A stretch of DNA of 64,000 bases, taken from IMG/VR virus record IMGVR_UViG_3300009320_000007, positions 1-64,000 of that record, one strand, 5' to 3'. This document shows positions 1 through 9,208 of this stretch, one piece after another. The DNA is from a virus. Each line of letters starts with the position of its first letter. Positions within the stretch are counted from its first letter, which is position 1. Under the pieces are notes generated by a model, which saw nothing but the letters and a program-made list of their open reading frames with translations, had not been told where the DNA came from and did not search any database. A program made the position numbers and the translations under genes.

Positions 1-531
1 CCGCTGGGACTGGGGGCACTTGATGCCCGCCTCCGCCCACTGCTGTAAAGAAGCGTGATGCCCGCACGCCTTTGTGGGTATCCCACTGAACACCGGGATT
101 TTCAACTCCCGAGCCCGGGCCAGCAAACGCCGAGAGCGTTCCCAGAAAGGCCAAGGCTCGTCGCACGCCTCCCACCCGTGCGGCCATAGGAGGATGAGGT
201 CGTAGCTGCGCAACTCTTCTTCCGGCAACTCGGGGTCTTCGCACAACGACCACTCCCAATGGAGGTCGTCCAGAATGCCCATGTGCAAAGCGGTCATGTA
301 GGCCAAAGTTGCCCGCACGTATCCTACATGGAGGACGAAAAAAAGGGCCTTCATGCGGCGGGGGACCGAAGTAGGGCGGGCGCTCCCCCGCATCACTCCG
401 TGCGGCTGCGGTTGGGTAATGTAATCGGGTCCGTTGATGACGGGGCGGGGGCGGCGCACAACCCGGGGCTGCCCTGAAGGGGGCAAAACTACCACTGGTC
501 CCCGCCGCCTGCGCGGCCGCCGTCGTTGCAT
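1..531 (-). CDS. ATP-grasp-like protein, N-terminal part (partial)
   Basis: Incomplete: the frame runs off the left edge, leaving 177 codons. The start chosen is the ATG at 531, 11 bases after the upstream stop and behind a GGGGGTG ribosome site; ATGs at 393 and 354 are alternatives with poorer sites. The first 59 residues are an Arg/Pro-rich tail, then an alpha/beta segment begins (MKALFFVLHVGY, later YDLILLWPHGW). The stretch IPVFSGIPTKACGHHASLQQ followed by WAEAGIKCP resembles the pre-ATP-grasp region in which a Lys is followed by AGIPxP. Last visible gene of the glycan operon, so a ligase role is plausible. A glycosyltransferase fold cannot be excluded because the catalytic half lies outside the window. 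Confidence 0.5.
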   Translation of the reverse strand, partial: MQRRRPRRRRGPVVVLPPSGQPRVVRRPRPVINGPDYITQPQPHGVMRGSARPTSVPRRMKALFFVLHVGYVRATLAYMTALHMGILDDLHWEWSLCEDPELPEEELRSYDLILLWPHGWEACDEPWPFWERSRRLLARARELKIPVFSGIPTKACGHHASLQQWAEAGIKCPQSQR

Positions 532-541
532 GGCACCCCCG

Positions 542-1858
542 TCAGCCCACTAATGGGCGACCGATGGACCAATAGGTGAATCCCGCCGCCCTCATTTCCT
601 CCAGGCGGAACAAGTTGCGGCCGTCGAAGATCACCGGGGTGTTCATGGCCTCCTGAACTGCACCTAAGTCCGCCCCCTGGAACATCCCCCACTCGGTCAT
701 AATGGCCAGCGCATCCGCCCCCGCCACCGCAGCGTACAGGTCACCCGCAAAGGTGACCCCCGTAGGAAAAAGCTCCTGTGCTTTGGGCATCGCCGCCGGG
801 TCGTACGCAACAACTTCAGCCCCCTGCGCCAACAACTGGACCAACAGCTCCCGTGCGGGGGCTTCCCTCATGTCGTCGGTGTTCGGTTTGAAAGCCAGCC
901 CCCACACGGCCACCCGCTTCCCTGCAAGCCCACCCCGGTCCTTGAAGTAGCTGATAAGTGAGCGCCCTACCAATTGACGTTGCTGGGTGTTTACTTCATC
1001 GACACTGTGCGCTATGCGTAGAGGAATATCGAGCTCGTTGGCCATGCGCAGCAAGGCACGCACGTCCTTGGGAAAACAGGAACCACCGTACCCGGCGCCG
1101 GCGAACAGGAAACGGTCCCCGATGCGGGCGTCCGCCCCCATCCCTCGGCGGACGGCGTCGACATCGCCGCCTACCGCAGCGCACAAGTCGGCCATCTCAT
1201 TCATGAAGGAGATTCGCGTAGCCAACATAGCGTTGGCTCCGTACTTGGTAATCTCGGCACTCACTGCGTCCATGAACAAGATACGGCCGGTGCGCCGGTA
1301 AAAGGGGGCGTAGAGCGTCCTCATTACTGCCTGGGTAACGGGGCAACTCGAGCCGATGACGACGCGGTCCGGATTCAAGAAGTCCGCAACCGCCGTGCCC
1401 TCCTTGAGAAACTCGGGATTGGAGACCACCTCGATGGCCTCCCCGGCAGCCGCGCGGATAATCGCCGTAACTCGGGCGTTGGTGCCGACCGGCACGGTGC
1501 TCTTCAAGACCACTATTTGGCCCTTGGACACAACCTCCCCGACCTGCTGCGCTACCGCGAGGACGTTGGAAAGGTCCGCCGAGCCGTCGACATCGGAGGG
1601 GGTACCCACAGCAATGAACAGCACCTCGGACACCTTAACCGCGTCGTGCAAGTCGGTTGTAAATCGAAGGTTCCCTGTGGCCAACGCCCTACCCAAGCGC
1701 TGCTCCAAGCCAGGCTCGTAAATGTGAGGTACTCCCCGCGTCAAATTTTCCACCACGGCGGCGTTGCTGTCGACGCCGACAACGCTGTGGCCCTTTTCTG
1801 CAAAGCCAACCGCAGCGACCAAGCCTACGTACCCGGTTCCTACCAGTGCTATCTGCAT
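542..1858 (-). CDS. ugd: UDP-glucose/nucleotide-sugar 6-dehydrogenase
   Basis: 438 residues, full family length. Oxidises a UDP-hexose twice with NAD+ to the uronic acid used in polysaccharides. The N-terminal Rossmann motif GTGYVGL lies at residues 6-12 and the catalytic Cys is in GGSCFPKDV near residue 258; the C-terminal UDP-binding region (VWGLAFKPNTDDMREAP) is intact. The ATG at 1858 is preferred over a TTG 15 bases upstream because GGAGG sits 5 bases before it. It lies in the long minus-strand operon directly after a 79-residue unknown gene. With the AsnB-like amidotransferase upstream it suggests an amidated or otherwise decorated uronic acid. Substrate (UDP-Glc, UDP-GlcNAc or GDP-Man type) cannot be decided from sequence. 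Confidence 0.93.
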   Translation of the reverse strand: MQIALVGTGYVGLVAAVGFAEKGHSVVGVDSNAAVVENLTRGVPHIYEPGLEQRLGRALATGNLRFTTDLHDAVKVSEVLFIAVGTPSDVDGSADLSNVLAVAQQVGEVVSKGQIVVLKSTVPVGTNARVTAIIRAAAGEAIEVVSNPEFLKEGTAVADFLNPDRVVIGSSCPVTQAVMRTLYAPFYRRTGRILFMDAVSAEITKYGANAMLATRISFMNEMADLCAAVGGDVDAVRRGMGADARIGDRFLFAGAGYGGSCFPKDVRALLRMANELDIPLRIAHSVDEVNTQQRQLVGRSLISYFKDRGGLAGKRVAVWGLAFKPNTDDMREAPARELLVQLLAQGAEVVAYDPAAMPKAQELFPTGVTFAGDLYAAVAGADALAIMTEWGMFQGADLGAVQEAMNTPVIFDGRNLFRLEEMRAAGFTYWSIGRPLVG

Positions 1859-1873
1859 CACTACCTCCGTCAA

Positions 1874-2113
1874 TTACTGAACTAACCGCAGCCCCGCCAC
1901 ACGCGCGTGTAGTGAACTCAACGCCCCCACTTCAGGGGTCTCCGCCCAGCGCACATAGGCTTTCACTCGCGTTGCCAGGAAGCGCAGCAACGCCCATTGC
2001 TCAGTTGCCGACAACGTTGCCGGAGGGACGTCGTGCGAGTAAGGGAAGTTCACCAGGGTCTGGTTCACAAATGCGGCTACCGGTGACGACCCAAGTATCT
2101 GGAAAACCCCCAT
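1874..2113 (-). CDS. hypothetical protein in glycan operon
   Basis: 79 residues, not recognised. Its ATG at 2113 overlaps the upstream stop (ATGA), indicating translational coupling. The sequence is mildly hydrophobic with no signal peptide, and Cys is absent. It lies between the GSCFA-like gene and ugd and is expressed with them. Confidence 0.6.
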   Translation of the reverse strand: MGVFQILGSSPVAAFVNQTLVNFPYSHDVPPATLSATEQWALLRFLATRVKAYVRWAETPEVGALSSLHARVAGLRLVQ

Positions 2114-2844
2114 CACTCAGCTCCATCCTTAATTATTTGCGCAGCCTCTGCCCGCAACCATTCCCCTACTACTGGTACGAAGTCGTCGCTGTAGTGCGTA
2201 GGGCTCACCAACGCCTGCGCCAAGTCAGCAGGGAGTAGTAGCGACGGGTCCACTACCCGCACCCCCTCTACACGGCAAGACCGCAGCAACGCAAGGAGGA
2301 CGTCCCTCCTTCGGCTCCTCCCGGGATTGCCGAAGGGGGCAAAGTCAGCGTTGAAGTGCGACACCACCAGCAAGGGGCACCCCAATAACCGACGCAGAAC
2401 CGAAAGGTCCCGATTAATGTCGTTGACGTCCAAGAACCTCCGGTGTATCCCCCCAACCAACGGGGGCGCCCCCCCGTTGCCCCCTACTAAATGATCGCCG
2501 TCCCAGCTCATTTGGTACTTGTCCAGCACCTGCTCCTTGACACACCACCGGTGCAGCACGTACCGTCCCAGTTCGGCCTGCCGGAAGGTGCTGATTTCCA
2601 CTACCGCCACAGCCAATTTGGGAACGGGGACGGGCTCCTGGGGATGCTGCAAGATGAGATCCCGCAACTCGCAGGGAATCCTAACCTCGCCGACGACGTA
2701 GCCGACGAGTTGGGCTGCCTCACCCGAAGTGTGGGTCAGACCGTACAGGTCAGCGAAGCTATGCAATTTAGTTGGGCGGGGGAAACCCTCCCCTCCCCAA
2801 GCTAAGGGGGTGGCCACCCGGCAACTGCCAATGACCCCAATCAT
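2113..2844 (-). CDS. GSCFA/SGNH-like putative acyl-esterase or transferase
   Basis: 243 residues starting MIGVIGSCRVATPL: a GSC motif right at the N-terminus, as in GSCFA and related SGNH-hydrolase-like families of polysaccharide loci, where the Ser is the nucleophile. A possible partner His/Asp pair is in SPTHYSDDF near residue 218. A central VVSHFNADFAPFG segment is consistent with the alpha/beta fold. The start overlaps the upstream stop by ATGA and the end overlaps the next gene. In context it may add or remove an acyl group on the glycan. The family assignment is inferred from short motifs only. Confidence 0.5.
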   Translation of the reverse strand: MIGVIGSCRVATPLAWGGEGFPRPTKLHSFADLYGLTHTSGEAAQLVGYVVGEVRIPCELRDLILQHPQEPVPVPKLAVAVVEISTFRQAELGRYVLHRWCVKEQVLDKYQMSWDGDHLVGGNGGAPPLVGGIHRRFLDVNDINRDLSVLRRLLGCPLLVVSHFNADFAPFGNPGRSRRRDVLLALLRSCRVEGVRVVDPSLLLPADLAQALVSPTHYSDDFVPVVGEWLRAEAAQIIKDGAE

Positions 2845-3851
2845 GGTTTGTCCCCACTAAGTTGCACCGACAAGGGGGAAAGCAAAGTACCTTCCGGATA
2901 CAACGCAGCAACCGAGTCAGGGACAGCAACATGATTGGTCGTTGTCATCGCCACATTGGCCAAGCCGACATCCCGGAACAACCTCTCCCATTCGTGCGCC
3001 CGCAACCGATTCTGTGGGTAACCTACGCAATTGTCCCCCACTGCTCGGCGATAGTCTTCTTCCGACCAGGTCAAGAAATCCAGCGGCCCTTCGCCTAAAC
3101 CGTGCCCGTCGATACCGATAGTTGCCAAGAGCAGCGCTCCCGGACGAAGTAAGTCGTACATACGTTGCACGCAAGCAGCTGGATTAGGGACGTGCTCCAA
3201 CGTCACTACGGAATACACCAAGTCAAAACACGACTCCCCCGGAAAGTCCTCTACTCGAGTAGCGTAACGAACGCACCCCAAAGCAGGCGATAGGTCGGGA
3301 ACATCAACAAAACGAGTAAGTAGGGAAACCAACGCTTGCAAATTCGTCTGGGGGCCCTCGTCTAACGTGGCCCCACTGAAAACGGCCCCCCGCATACCGC
3401 ACGCAAGCAATTGCCCGTGATGGTCCGGGCCGAACCCCATCTCGAACACGTCTCGAGGGTCGTGGCCCCGCAACTTTCGGTACCACCTGAATTGCTGAGC
3501 TACCCCCGCCATATTGTGGAGCGGGCTCCCGCTGGTGTCCGCCCCTCGCAGTACCGTTCGGGCAACAAGGCCCTCCACTGCTGCAATATCAGCGTACCAC
3601 CCCCGAGCCTGGGCAACTCGCCGTACCAGGAAACGCCCCACACAGGGAGTGCACTCAAGAGGGGTACCCTTATCTGTTAGAACCACCGGAATTACTCGGT
3701 AAGTGCCTAACAATTCCTGCAAACTACGGGGGACCGCCGCCCACTCCTCTACACTGGTGAGGAAGAGGGTACCGCCATAGGTCCGCTCGAACCACTGAGT
3801 GAACTGGTCCAACCCACAAGCCCCTGTTACACACTCTATAGGCGTATCCAT
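2841..3851 (-). CDS. SAM-dependent class I methyltransferase
   Basis: 336 residues. SAM-binding motif I appears as FEMGFGPDHHG near residue 137 and the post-motif region as FDLVYSVVTLEHVPNP, then LLRPGALLLATIGIDGHG. The C-terminal half matches the other methyltransferase of this operon (5422-6411): both have GFG..x..G.xLAC, LEHV and a DGHG/SGHG-LxFLT block, so they are paralogues. The N-terminal 120 residues, with three Cys, are divergent and may bind the acceptor. Probably methylates a sugar or an amino acid side group of the operon product; the acceptor is unknown. Confidence 0.8.
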   Translation of the reverse strand: MDTPIECVTGACGLDQFTQWFERTYGGTLFLTSVEEWAAVPRSLQELLGTYRVIPVVLTDKGTPLECTPCVGRFLVRRVAQARGWYADIAAVEGLVARTVLRGADTSGSPLHNMAGVAQQFRWYRKLRGHDPRDVFEMGFGPDHHGQLLACGMRGAVFSGATLDEGPQTNLQALVSLLTRFVDVPDLSPALGCVRYATRVEDFPGESCFDLVYSVVTLEHVPNPAACVQRMYDLLRPGALLLATIGIDGHGLGEGPLDFLTWSEEDYRRAVGDNCVGYPQNRLRAHEWERLFRDVGLANVAMTTTNHVAVPDSVAALYPEGTLLSPLSVQLSGDKP

Positions 3852-3865
3852 CAGCCAAAAATCTC

Positions 3866-4381
3866 CTAATCGACCAACGTGTGCAGATAGGCAGCTCCTG
3901 ACTCTCCGTACCTGGCCGAGTAGGGCCCGCCTGCCTGCTCCCAGGCAATAACCTCAGCAGGGTCTGCAATCAAGTCAGCAACCGACTTCAGCCCTCGCGA
4001 AGCAAAGCCAAACAGGGGGTCGAAAAACACGTAGCCCCCCTTCAGTAAAAACTCCACAACTGTGTGCTGCACTCCTGCCGCATTTGCAATGTGGACGTAG
4101 CGGGAAAAATACCCGATAGTTGCCCCCAGGTAACGCAGAGCCAAACAGTACCCGGCACATGCGGCGACGTCCTCCCCCCGGAACAGCTTAGCCAGGTCGA
4201 AATGCTGATGCCAGTCGTCCTCCGGAATGCCAAGCTTAATGTTGTGCCGCACGTACCCCATGATAAAGGCAAGGAAGGCGTATTGCGCTGAAGGCACCCA
4301 CAAGTTATGCACTAGATTGTACACCGCCCCCCAAGGCTGACCTACCAGGTCGACCCCATAGTTGAACATACACCGGTCCAT
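3866..4381 (-). CDS. transglutaminase-like cysteine peptidase/amidase
   Basis: 171 residues from the ATG at 4381; the frame is open further upstream but overlaps the radical-SAM gene. The classical transglutaminase order is visible: a Cys (two candidates in ACAGYCLALRYLG near residue 75), a His in HTVVEFLLKGG near 106, and an Asp in YVFFDPLFG near 119. In bacteria this fold cleaves or forms amide bonds, and occurs as a leader peptidase in peptide natural-product loci. No signal peptide, so cytoplasmic. It lies between a radical-SAM/SPASM enzyme and a methyltransferase. No good ribosome site was seen, so the exact start is unsure. Confidence 0.65.
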   Translation of the reverse strand: MDRCMFNYGVDLVGQPWGAVYNLVHNLWVPSAQYAFLAFIMGYVRHNIKLGIPEDDWHQHFDLAKLFRGEDVAACAGYCLALRYLGATIGYFSRYVHIANAAGVQHTVVEFLLKGGYVFFDPLFGFASRGLKSVADLIADPAEVIAWEQAGGPYSARYGESGAAYLHTLVD

Positions 4382-4419
4382 GTGCGTGCGTGCGCAAGCC
4401 AAATTGCGCCGAGCGAGCC

Positions 4420-5412
4420 TTACCCGAGGTTCTCCCACAACTTGTAGTACTCCGCATTGATAAAGTGGTGCGTCCATTGCCACTCCCCCCTGGCAGCGTA
4501 GCACCGGTCACACTTGGCGCTCCTAGTATCGAAACGGTACCGTCCCTGCTTGACGATTTCCTCCCAGCTGCTCTCAGTCACGTTACCAATCGAGGCGTCG
4601 TACCTGTTGCAGCAGGGAAAAACATCCCCAGTGGGGCGCACGTACATGTACTTCGGGAAGGAACACCCAGGCACAGCCCACACAGGGGAGGCGCCATACT
4701 CACCCCCAATCCCGTGGACTGCCCCGAAGGAGATGCCGTGGCCTTCGCAGTAAGCCTGGGTTTCTTCCAAGCATTGCTGGTACTCCTCGCGTAACCCGTA
4801 CAGGCTCTCTCCGACCATCTCCTCAGTGCAGACATGCAACGTGTTGAGGAAAATCCACCGAATCCCCGGCAGCAACCGCAACAAGGGGATCACGTCCCCC
4901 ATATTGCGGGCCGTAGCCATGTAGGAAAGCCCAACGTAGTTCCACCTACTCAGTGTGCTAATAGCCTCTCGGACGTTCTCCAAGACTACGTCGAACTTAG
5001 CCCCGGTACGCAGCCGCTCAAAGTTGTCCTTGAGCCCGTCCATTGAAAAGGACAACGAGTAGGTGTTGCGATTCAACAACGGCCACAGTTCCTGAGCTGG
5101 GAAGCGCCACATCCCGTTGGTGTTCAACTTCAAGGCAAACTTCCCATTCATATTGAGGTAGTCCAGCATCTTCAAGAAGTCGGGGTGGGTAGTGTGCTCC
5201 CCCTCCGAATTGATCTCGATGGTCCGATAAGGCGGGAGCTGGTCAATCAGCGCCTGCCACACGGCAAAGGGCATCCACTCGAGCTTTTTTTTCTCCTTGG
5301 TGTGCTGAGACCCGCACATGCGGCAAGTGAGGTTGCACCCGGTAGTTAGCACAACATTAACGGCCTCTTGCGCCAATTGCTCGGTGCGCAACATGTGCGG
5401 GTACTCGGCCAT
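4420..5412 (-). CDS. radical SAM protein with SPASM-like C-terminus
   Basis: 330 residues. The [4Fe-4S] cluster motif CX3CX2C is seen as GCNLTCRMCGSQ near residues 26-35, followed by the beta-strand blocks EINSEGEHTTHPDF (usual GGEPLL position) and KLNTNGMW. The C-terminal Cys cluster (VPGCSFPK, FPCCNRYD, CDRCYAARG) fits a SPASM/twitch domain carrying auxiliary clusters. Such enzymes modify peptides or carbohydrates by radical chemistry. GAGG lies before the ATG. The gene sits between a methyltransferase and the transglutaminase-like gene, which together suggest a modified peptide or aminosugar product. The specific reaction is unknown. Confidence 0.85.
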   Translation of the reverse strand: MAEYPHMLRTEQLAQEAVNVVLTTGCNLTCRMCGSQHTKEKKKLEWMPFAVWQALIDQLPPYRTIEINSEGEHTTHPDFLKMLDYLNMNGKFALKLNTNGMWRFPAQELWPLLNRNTYSLSFSMDGLKDNFERLRTGAKFDVVLENVREAISTLSRWNYVGLSYMATARNMGDVIPLLRLLPGIRWIFLNTLHVCTEEMVGESLYGLREEYQQCLEETQAYCEGHGISFGAVHGIGGEYGASPVWAVPGCSFPKYMYVRPTGDVFPCCNRYDASIGNVTESSWEEIVKQGRYRFDTRSAKCDRCYAARGEWQWTHHFINAEYYKLWENLG

Positions 5413-5421
5413 TTCGCCCCT

Positions 5422-6411
5422 CTACACAGAACCGTAGGTGATCAGCTCGGTTACGTCGGCGTCCTCCCCCGTTACCTGGGAGTTCTCCGGGAGCTCGGTA
5501 CGGTTCCGCACCTCGAACTCGACCTGCATTCCGGCCTGCTTCACTTGTGCCACGTACCAAGGCGCCCGCTCCCGGCGGCAGGGGAGGTACCCATGATGGT
5601 CCAAGTAGCCAACTTGCGCAGCCTCCCACTCTTCCTGCGTCATGGTCAAGAAGTGAAGCGGGTGCGGATCTCCGGAAATGCCATGACCGGACAAATCGGT
5701 GTAAGCAATGAACTGCCCACCCTTCTTGAGCAACCTCCGCACTTCACCCAGGAAGCCTTGCATGTTTTCCACGTGCTCCAGGACTACGTGCGCAAAGATG
5801 AGATCGTACTTCTTCCGCCGCAAGGGGAACTTCCCCCCTTCGCCCAAACGGTAGTCCCGAGCAACTCGCCGCTCGGCCTTCTCTATGAAAGAGGCAAGGT
5901 TGAGCTTGGCCAGTACCTCCCGCTCCACCTCACGGAGCTCAGGATCGACCTCCCTCACCGCGGTGACGCCGGCGTACTCCGCCCCCCACATGTTGCAAGC
6001 GAGCATTGACCCTACCGGGCTATCGCCGAAACCAAGCTCGAGAACGGTTTTGGGCAGTTTCCCCATCTTCGCCTCGTAAAGGTCCATATAGAAATTGAGG
6101 ATGCCTAAGCTGTGAATCATGTTCGGCTGCGCATCGAAAAGGGCCGCCGTGATGTCTCGAAAGCCCCGGTTGACCTTACGACTGTGCACAGTGAGCAGGT
6201 TCCGAGCGGCGGACCACAACGAATCGAAATTGTCAAGTGCTTCGGGGTCGGTGCTGGGCAGCAAGAAGGCTACCCCGTAGCGTTCCCCCAACAGGGTGGC
6301 CAGGGGCCCAGGCTCCTCAGTGACTGCGATGCAGGTGGTGCCTGCTCGCTTTTGCGTCATCTCAGCGAGAACCTCGGGGAGGTACTCAGGCATGTTGACT
6401 TTGATAACCAT
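5422..6411 (-). CDS. SAM-dependent class I methyltransferase (paralogue)
   Basis: 329 residues from the ATG at 6411, which has AAGGAG 6 bases upstream; an upstream TTG extension is less likely. Motif I is VLELGFGDSPVGS near residue 123, motif II/III FAHVVLEHVEN and LLKKGGQFIAYTDLSGHG. The C-terminal region parallels the 2841-3851 enzyme (HFLTMTQEEW against DFLTWSEEDY), so the two arose by duplication and then split around the radical-SAM and transglutaminase genes. Its 5' end overlaps the 3' end of the upstream glycosyltransferase by 55 bases. Confidence 0.8.
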   Translation of the reverse strand: MVIKVNMPEYLPEVLAEMTQKRAGTTCIAVTEEPGPLATLLGERYGVAFLLPSTDPEALDNFDSLWSAARNLLTVHSRKVNRGFRDITAALFDAQPNMIHSLGILNFYMDLYEAKMGKLPKTVLELGFGDSPVGSMLACNMWGAEYAGVTAVREVDPELREVEREVLAKLNLASFIEKAERRVARDYRLGEGGKFPLRRKKYDLIFAHVVLEHVENMQGFLGEVRRLLKKGGQFIAYTDLSGHGISGDPHPLHFLTMTQEEWEAAQVGYLDHHGYLPCRRERAPWYVAQVKQAGMQVEFEVRNRTELPENSQVTGEDADVTELITYGSV

Positions 6412-7481
6412 GTCTTTCTCCTTTTCGATTGGCACACGCTGCGAAGACAAGCGAGGAGAGCTTCTGCTGCCCCCATCGGGTCCACCTTACGATAGCGCAG
6501 CTGCTGCTTCTCAGCGAGTGCATGGGTGATTGCTGCTGCAAACGTCTCAATTGACAAATCCGGGCAACACAACGGGGGAGGGTGCTTATCTATGTTCCCC
6601 ACATTGGTTGAGACTACTACGTTGCACCCCAACTTGGCCGCCTCGGCGTACAAATTGGGGGAAGGGTCGTACATGGAAGGGATGACTACTACTCGCGAGT
6701 TGCCCAAAAGCGTCAACATGGTAGCGTGGTCGACCAACCCGAAGTCAATGACGTTGGGCAAGGGCAGGTTCAGCCGGTCACCGCATACGGCGATGCGCAC
6801 TTGAGGAAACCGCCGAGCGACCGCCTCCAGCAGCCCCCGGTTTTTCATCCTCCGCCCCCAATCCGAGGCGGAGAAGCACAAACCGAACTGACGCTCCCGG
6901 TAGGGGCGGGCCCATTCACTGTTGATGGGAGGCACAGCAATATCCGGAGTGTAAATAACCGAGTCCCGGTGGATCTTGGCTACCAACTTCGCCGGGAAAT
7001 ATTTACGGTAGTAGGCCAAATCGATGGTGCTGTGAACAAGTACGTGGTCGGCACTCCCAAACGCTACGAAGTCGTTGTTGCCCTCAGGCGGGGGCTCCTG
7101 GACTTGGTGGTAGGGCTTGCCTGAGCGCGAGATGAAGTCTACTCCCGACGTCAGGTACACTTTGGGTACGTCGGTGCGTTTCCGCAGCACCCAAGGCGCA
7201 TCGTAGTTCTTCCCTACCATCACATCGAAATCACCCGCAAGAAGGGCTGGGTCATCCCGTTGGCACCACCCTGTAGCCCGAATTCCCCCGATCCGGTCGG
7301 GGTCGCTCCAGTTGCCGGTGATGTCGTAAGGAAGGCCCAGATGCCGGCATTTGCCGCAGTGGTCAATAGCTACCCCCAGCACCCCGCACCCCAATTGCCG
7401 CAAACGCTTCACTGTCTCGTACGCCTCAGTAGAGGCGCCCCCGTAACCAGGCGGTTGGTTCCACACATAGCAAATCCGCAT
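6357..7481 (-). CDS. GT4-like glycosyltransferase
   Basis: 374 residues, starting MRICYVWNQPPGYGGASTEA, the N-terminal beta-strand and Gly loop of GT-B glycosyltransferases. The C-terminal half contains GLVDHATMLTLLGNSRVVVIPSMYDP then NLYAEAAKLGCNVV, the EX7E-type donor-binding segment in which the first acidic residue is replaced by Pro/Ser. The ATG overlaps the stop of the AsnB-like gene (ATGA). It should transfer a nucleotide-activated sugar in the cytoplasm; donor and acceptor are not predictable. Confidence 0.8.
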   Translation of the reverse strand: MRICYVWNQPPGYGGASTEAYETVKRLRQLGCGVLGVAIDHCGKCRHLGLPYDITGNWSDPDRIGGIRATGWCQRDDPALLAGDFDVMVGKNYDAPWVLRKRTDVPKVYLTSGVDFISRSGKPYHQVQEPPPEGNNDFVAFGSADHVLVHSTIDLAYYRKYFPAKLVAKIHRDSVIYTPDIAVPPINSEWARPYRERQFGLCFSASDWGRRMKNRGLLEAVARRFPQVRIAVCGDRLNLPLPNVIDFGLVDHATMLTLLGNSRVVVIPSMYDPSPNLYAEAAKLGCNVVVSTNVGNIDKHPPPLCCPDLSIETFAAAITHALAEKQQLRYRKVDPMGAAEALLACLRSVCQSKRRKTWLSKSTCLSTSPRFSLR

Positions 7482-9208
7482 CAGTCGATAAACTCCCGAA
7501 ACCATAACTCCAGCGAAACCAACTTGTACAGCTGACGGTCGAATTCCCCCCGTCTCAATTTAGTGTGCACGTTAGGGTCGTGCGGGAGGCGCCTGCGCAA
7601 GCCTCGAACCAACTCGTCCGCCCACTCCGTAAGTGGCCCCTGAAGCCAACGAGTGGCCGGCACCACCAACCCTTTTTTGTCCGCCCGCTCCGTGACTGAG
7701 GAGGGGACCCCGATTCGCCGACCAACCTCGCGCAGAATCCACTTAGTCTGCCCCTCAACCAACTTCAAGTGCGGGACAGAGAAACAGAACTGCATGACGT
7801 TGGGGTCCAAGTAGGGGCAGAACGCCTCCAGCCCAAATGCGGTGGCGTCGCTCGCGCCCATGTGCATCTGCGCGGGGTAGGTAAGGTTAAACTCTACGTT
7901 GCCGAGTGAATTGGGGAGCTGCGGGAACTCATTGAAGTACCTAGTCACCTGCTCTCGCTGCTCCCGTCCACTAGTAGGGGAACGATCCGTAACTCGGAGG
8001 TGCTGCTCCAGCGGCGACGCTTCAGCCAACTCTGGAGTTGCCCATAAGTACTCAGCCAACGGCCGGTAGGCATGGCAAGAAGTGGCACCAAGGAACTGCT
8101 CCGTCAAGTCCCCCTCACCCGCATGCTGCGCCCCGTACATGATAAGCAAATGCCGAATGTACCCACTGAGGAGCTCATCCGGCCCATGGCCAAAAACGCA
8201 GGAAGAGAAGCCCAACTCCTGCGTCTTCTTTGCCATCATGAAATTGGAGATAGGGGAGAAAGTGGCAACGATGCCCTCAAGGTTCCGAATGATTTCCGGG
8301 AAGTACTTCCTGAAATCATCTGCCGTGGGGCGGACGTAGTGAACTCCGGCCCCAATGGAGGCAGCCACCGCAAGGGCGTACTCAAGCTCGTCGAAGGCAT
8401 CCCCGTACCCTTCGTAGGTGTTGACAATGACCTGTTCTGGGCGCATCAGCGCAGCCAAGACCGCCGAGTCCAGTCCCCCTGAAACGGTGAAGCCCTGGTT
8501 GTCCCGGCGGCAAGTCTCCGCCGACTGGCGCAGCAACTGCTCAAAAGCAACCACACTTTGCGTGGGGGAGCCCTGCACAAGGGGGACACGCGGGTGCCAG
8601 TACCGGATAGCCGCCGGCGTCGTTGACCCCCAAGCGAAGTGAACAATGTGCTGCGCGGGGACCTGGTGGATACCTTCAAACATCGTTGCAGCAGCAACGG
8701 GGAATTCGAAAGTCCATAAATCCTGGGTAATATGGGGAACGGCGGGCACCAAAGTCAACAAGGAGCTAATCTTGTTGGCAAAGAGCACACCTCCCTTCTT
8801 GTCGACATGGTAATAGAGAACACTGCCCCACGCTGGGTCAACTGCCAACCACAGCCCTTCGAAGGTTTGCACTACCAGGGCGAACAACCCACGCAACGCA
8901 GACACCGTCAGGTACACCCCCATTCCTTCAACCAACGCCCGCACTACTTCTGCGTCGCCGGCCCCCTTCTTGTGAGGAACGTGGGTGGCAATAAGGGCTT
9001 CCCGATTTTGTAAATAGCCGGAGAAGAAAACAGTAGCGTCGCCCAGGGACAAGGGCCCGCTGGAAACAGTGGGGGGGAGCGTAGCGGCCAAGGCCATCTC
9101 CGTACCCTCCTCATAAAGGAGCGGGGCCCCTCTTCCATACCGGTGACGACAAACCGACACCATCGCCCGAGGGTCACCCTCCCGACGATATACTCCGGCG
9201 TAAATCAC
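7481..9208 (-). CDS. asparagine synthetase-like amidotransferase without glutaminase Cys
   Basis: 575 residues from a GTG at 9208 that follows GGAGG by 4 bases. The N-terminal domain has the class II glutamine-amidotransferase layout (MIYAGVYRREGD, then FFSGYLQNREAL), but the required Cys after the initiator Met is missing. The C-terminal synthetase domain is intact: PP-loop VSGGLDSAV near 237, FGHGPDELLSGY, and ADKKGLVVP. It should therefore adenylate a carboxylate and use ammonia, another amine, or an internal nucleophile. Relatives amidate uronic acids in O-antigens (WbpS type) or close lasso peptides. Next to ugd, amidation of a sugar acid is the simpler reading. Confidence 0.85.
   Translation of the reverse strand: MIYAGVYRREGDPRAMVSVCRHRYGRGAPLLYEEGTEMALAATLPPTVSSGPLSLGDATVFFSGYLQNREALIATHVPHKKGAGDAEVVRALVEGMGVYLTVSALRGLFALVVQTFEGLWLAVDPAWGSVLYYHVDKKGGVLFANKISSLLTLVPAVPHITQDLWTFEFPVAAATMFEGIHQVPAQHIVHFAWGSTTPAAIRYWHPRVPLVQGSPTQSVVAFEQLLRQSAETCRRDNQGFTVSGGLDSAVLAALMRPEQVIVNTYEGYGDAFDELEYALAVAASIGAGVHYVRPTADDFRKYFPEIIRNLEGIVATFSPISNFMMAKKTQELGFSSCVFGHGPDELLSGYIRHLLIMYGAQHAGEGDLTEQFLGATSCHAYRPLAEYLWATPELAEASPLEQHLRVTDRSPTSGREQREQVTRYFNEFPQLPNSLGNVEFNLTYPAQMHMGASDATAFGLEAFCPYLDPNVMQFCFSVPHLKLVEGQTKWILREVGRRIGVPSSVTERADKKGLVVPATRWLQGPLTEWADELVRGLRRRLPHDPNVHTKLRRGEFDRQLYKLVSLELWFREFID

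Noticed and set aside
7481-9208. Lasso-peptide cluster (AsnB-like plus transglutaminase-like)
   Set aside because: No precursor peptide, RRE protein or exporter was seen, and ugd plus glycosyltransferases favour a glycan product; kept only as an alternative.
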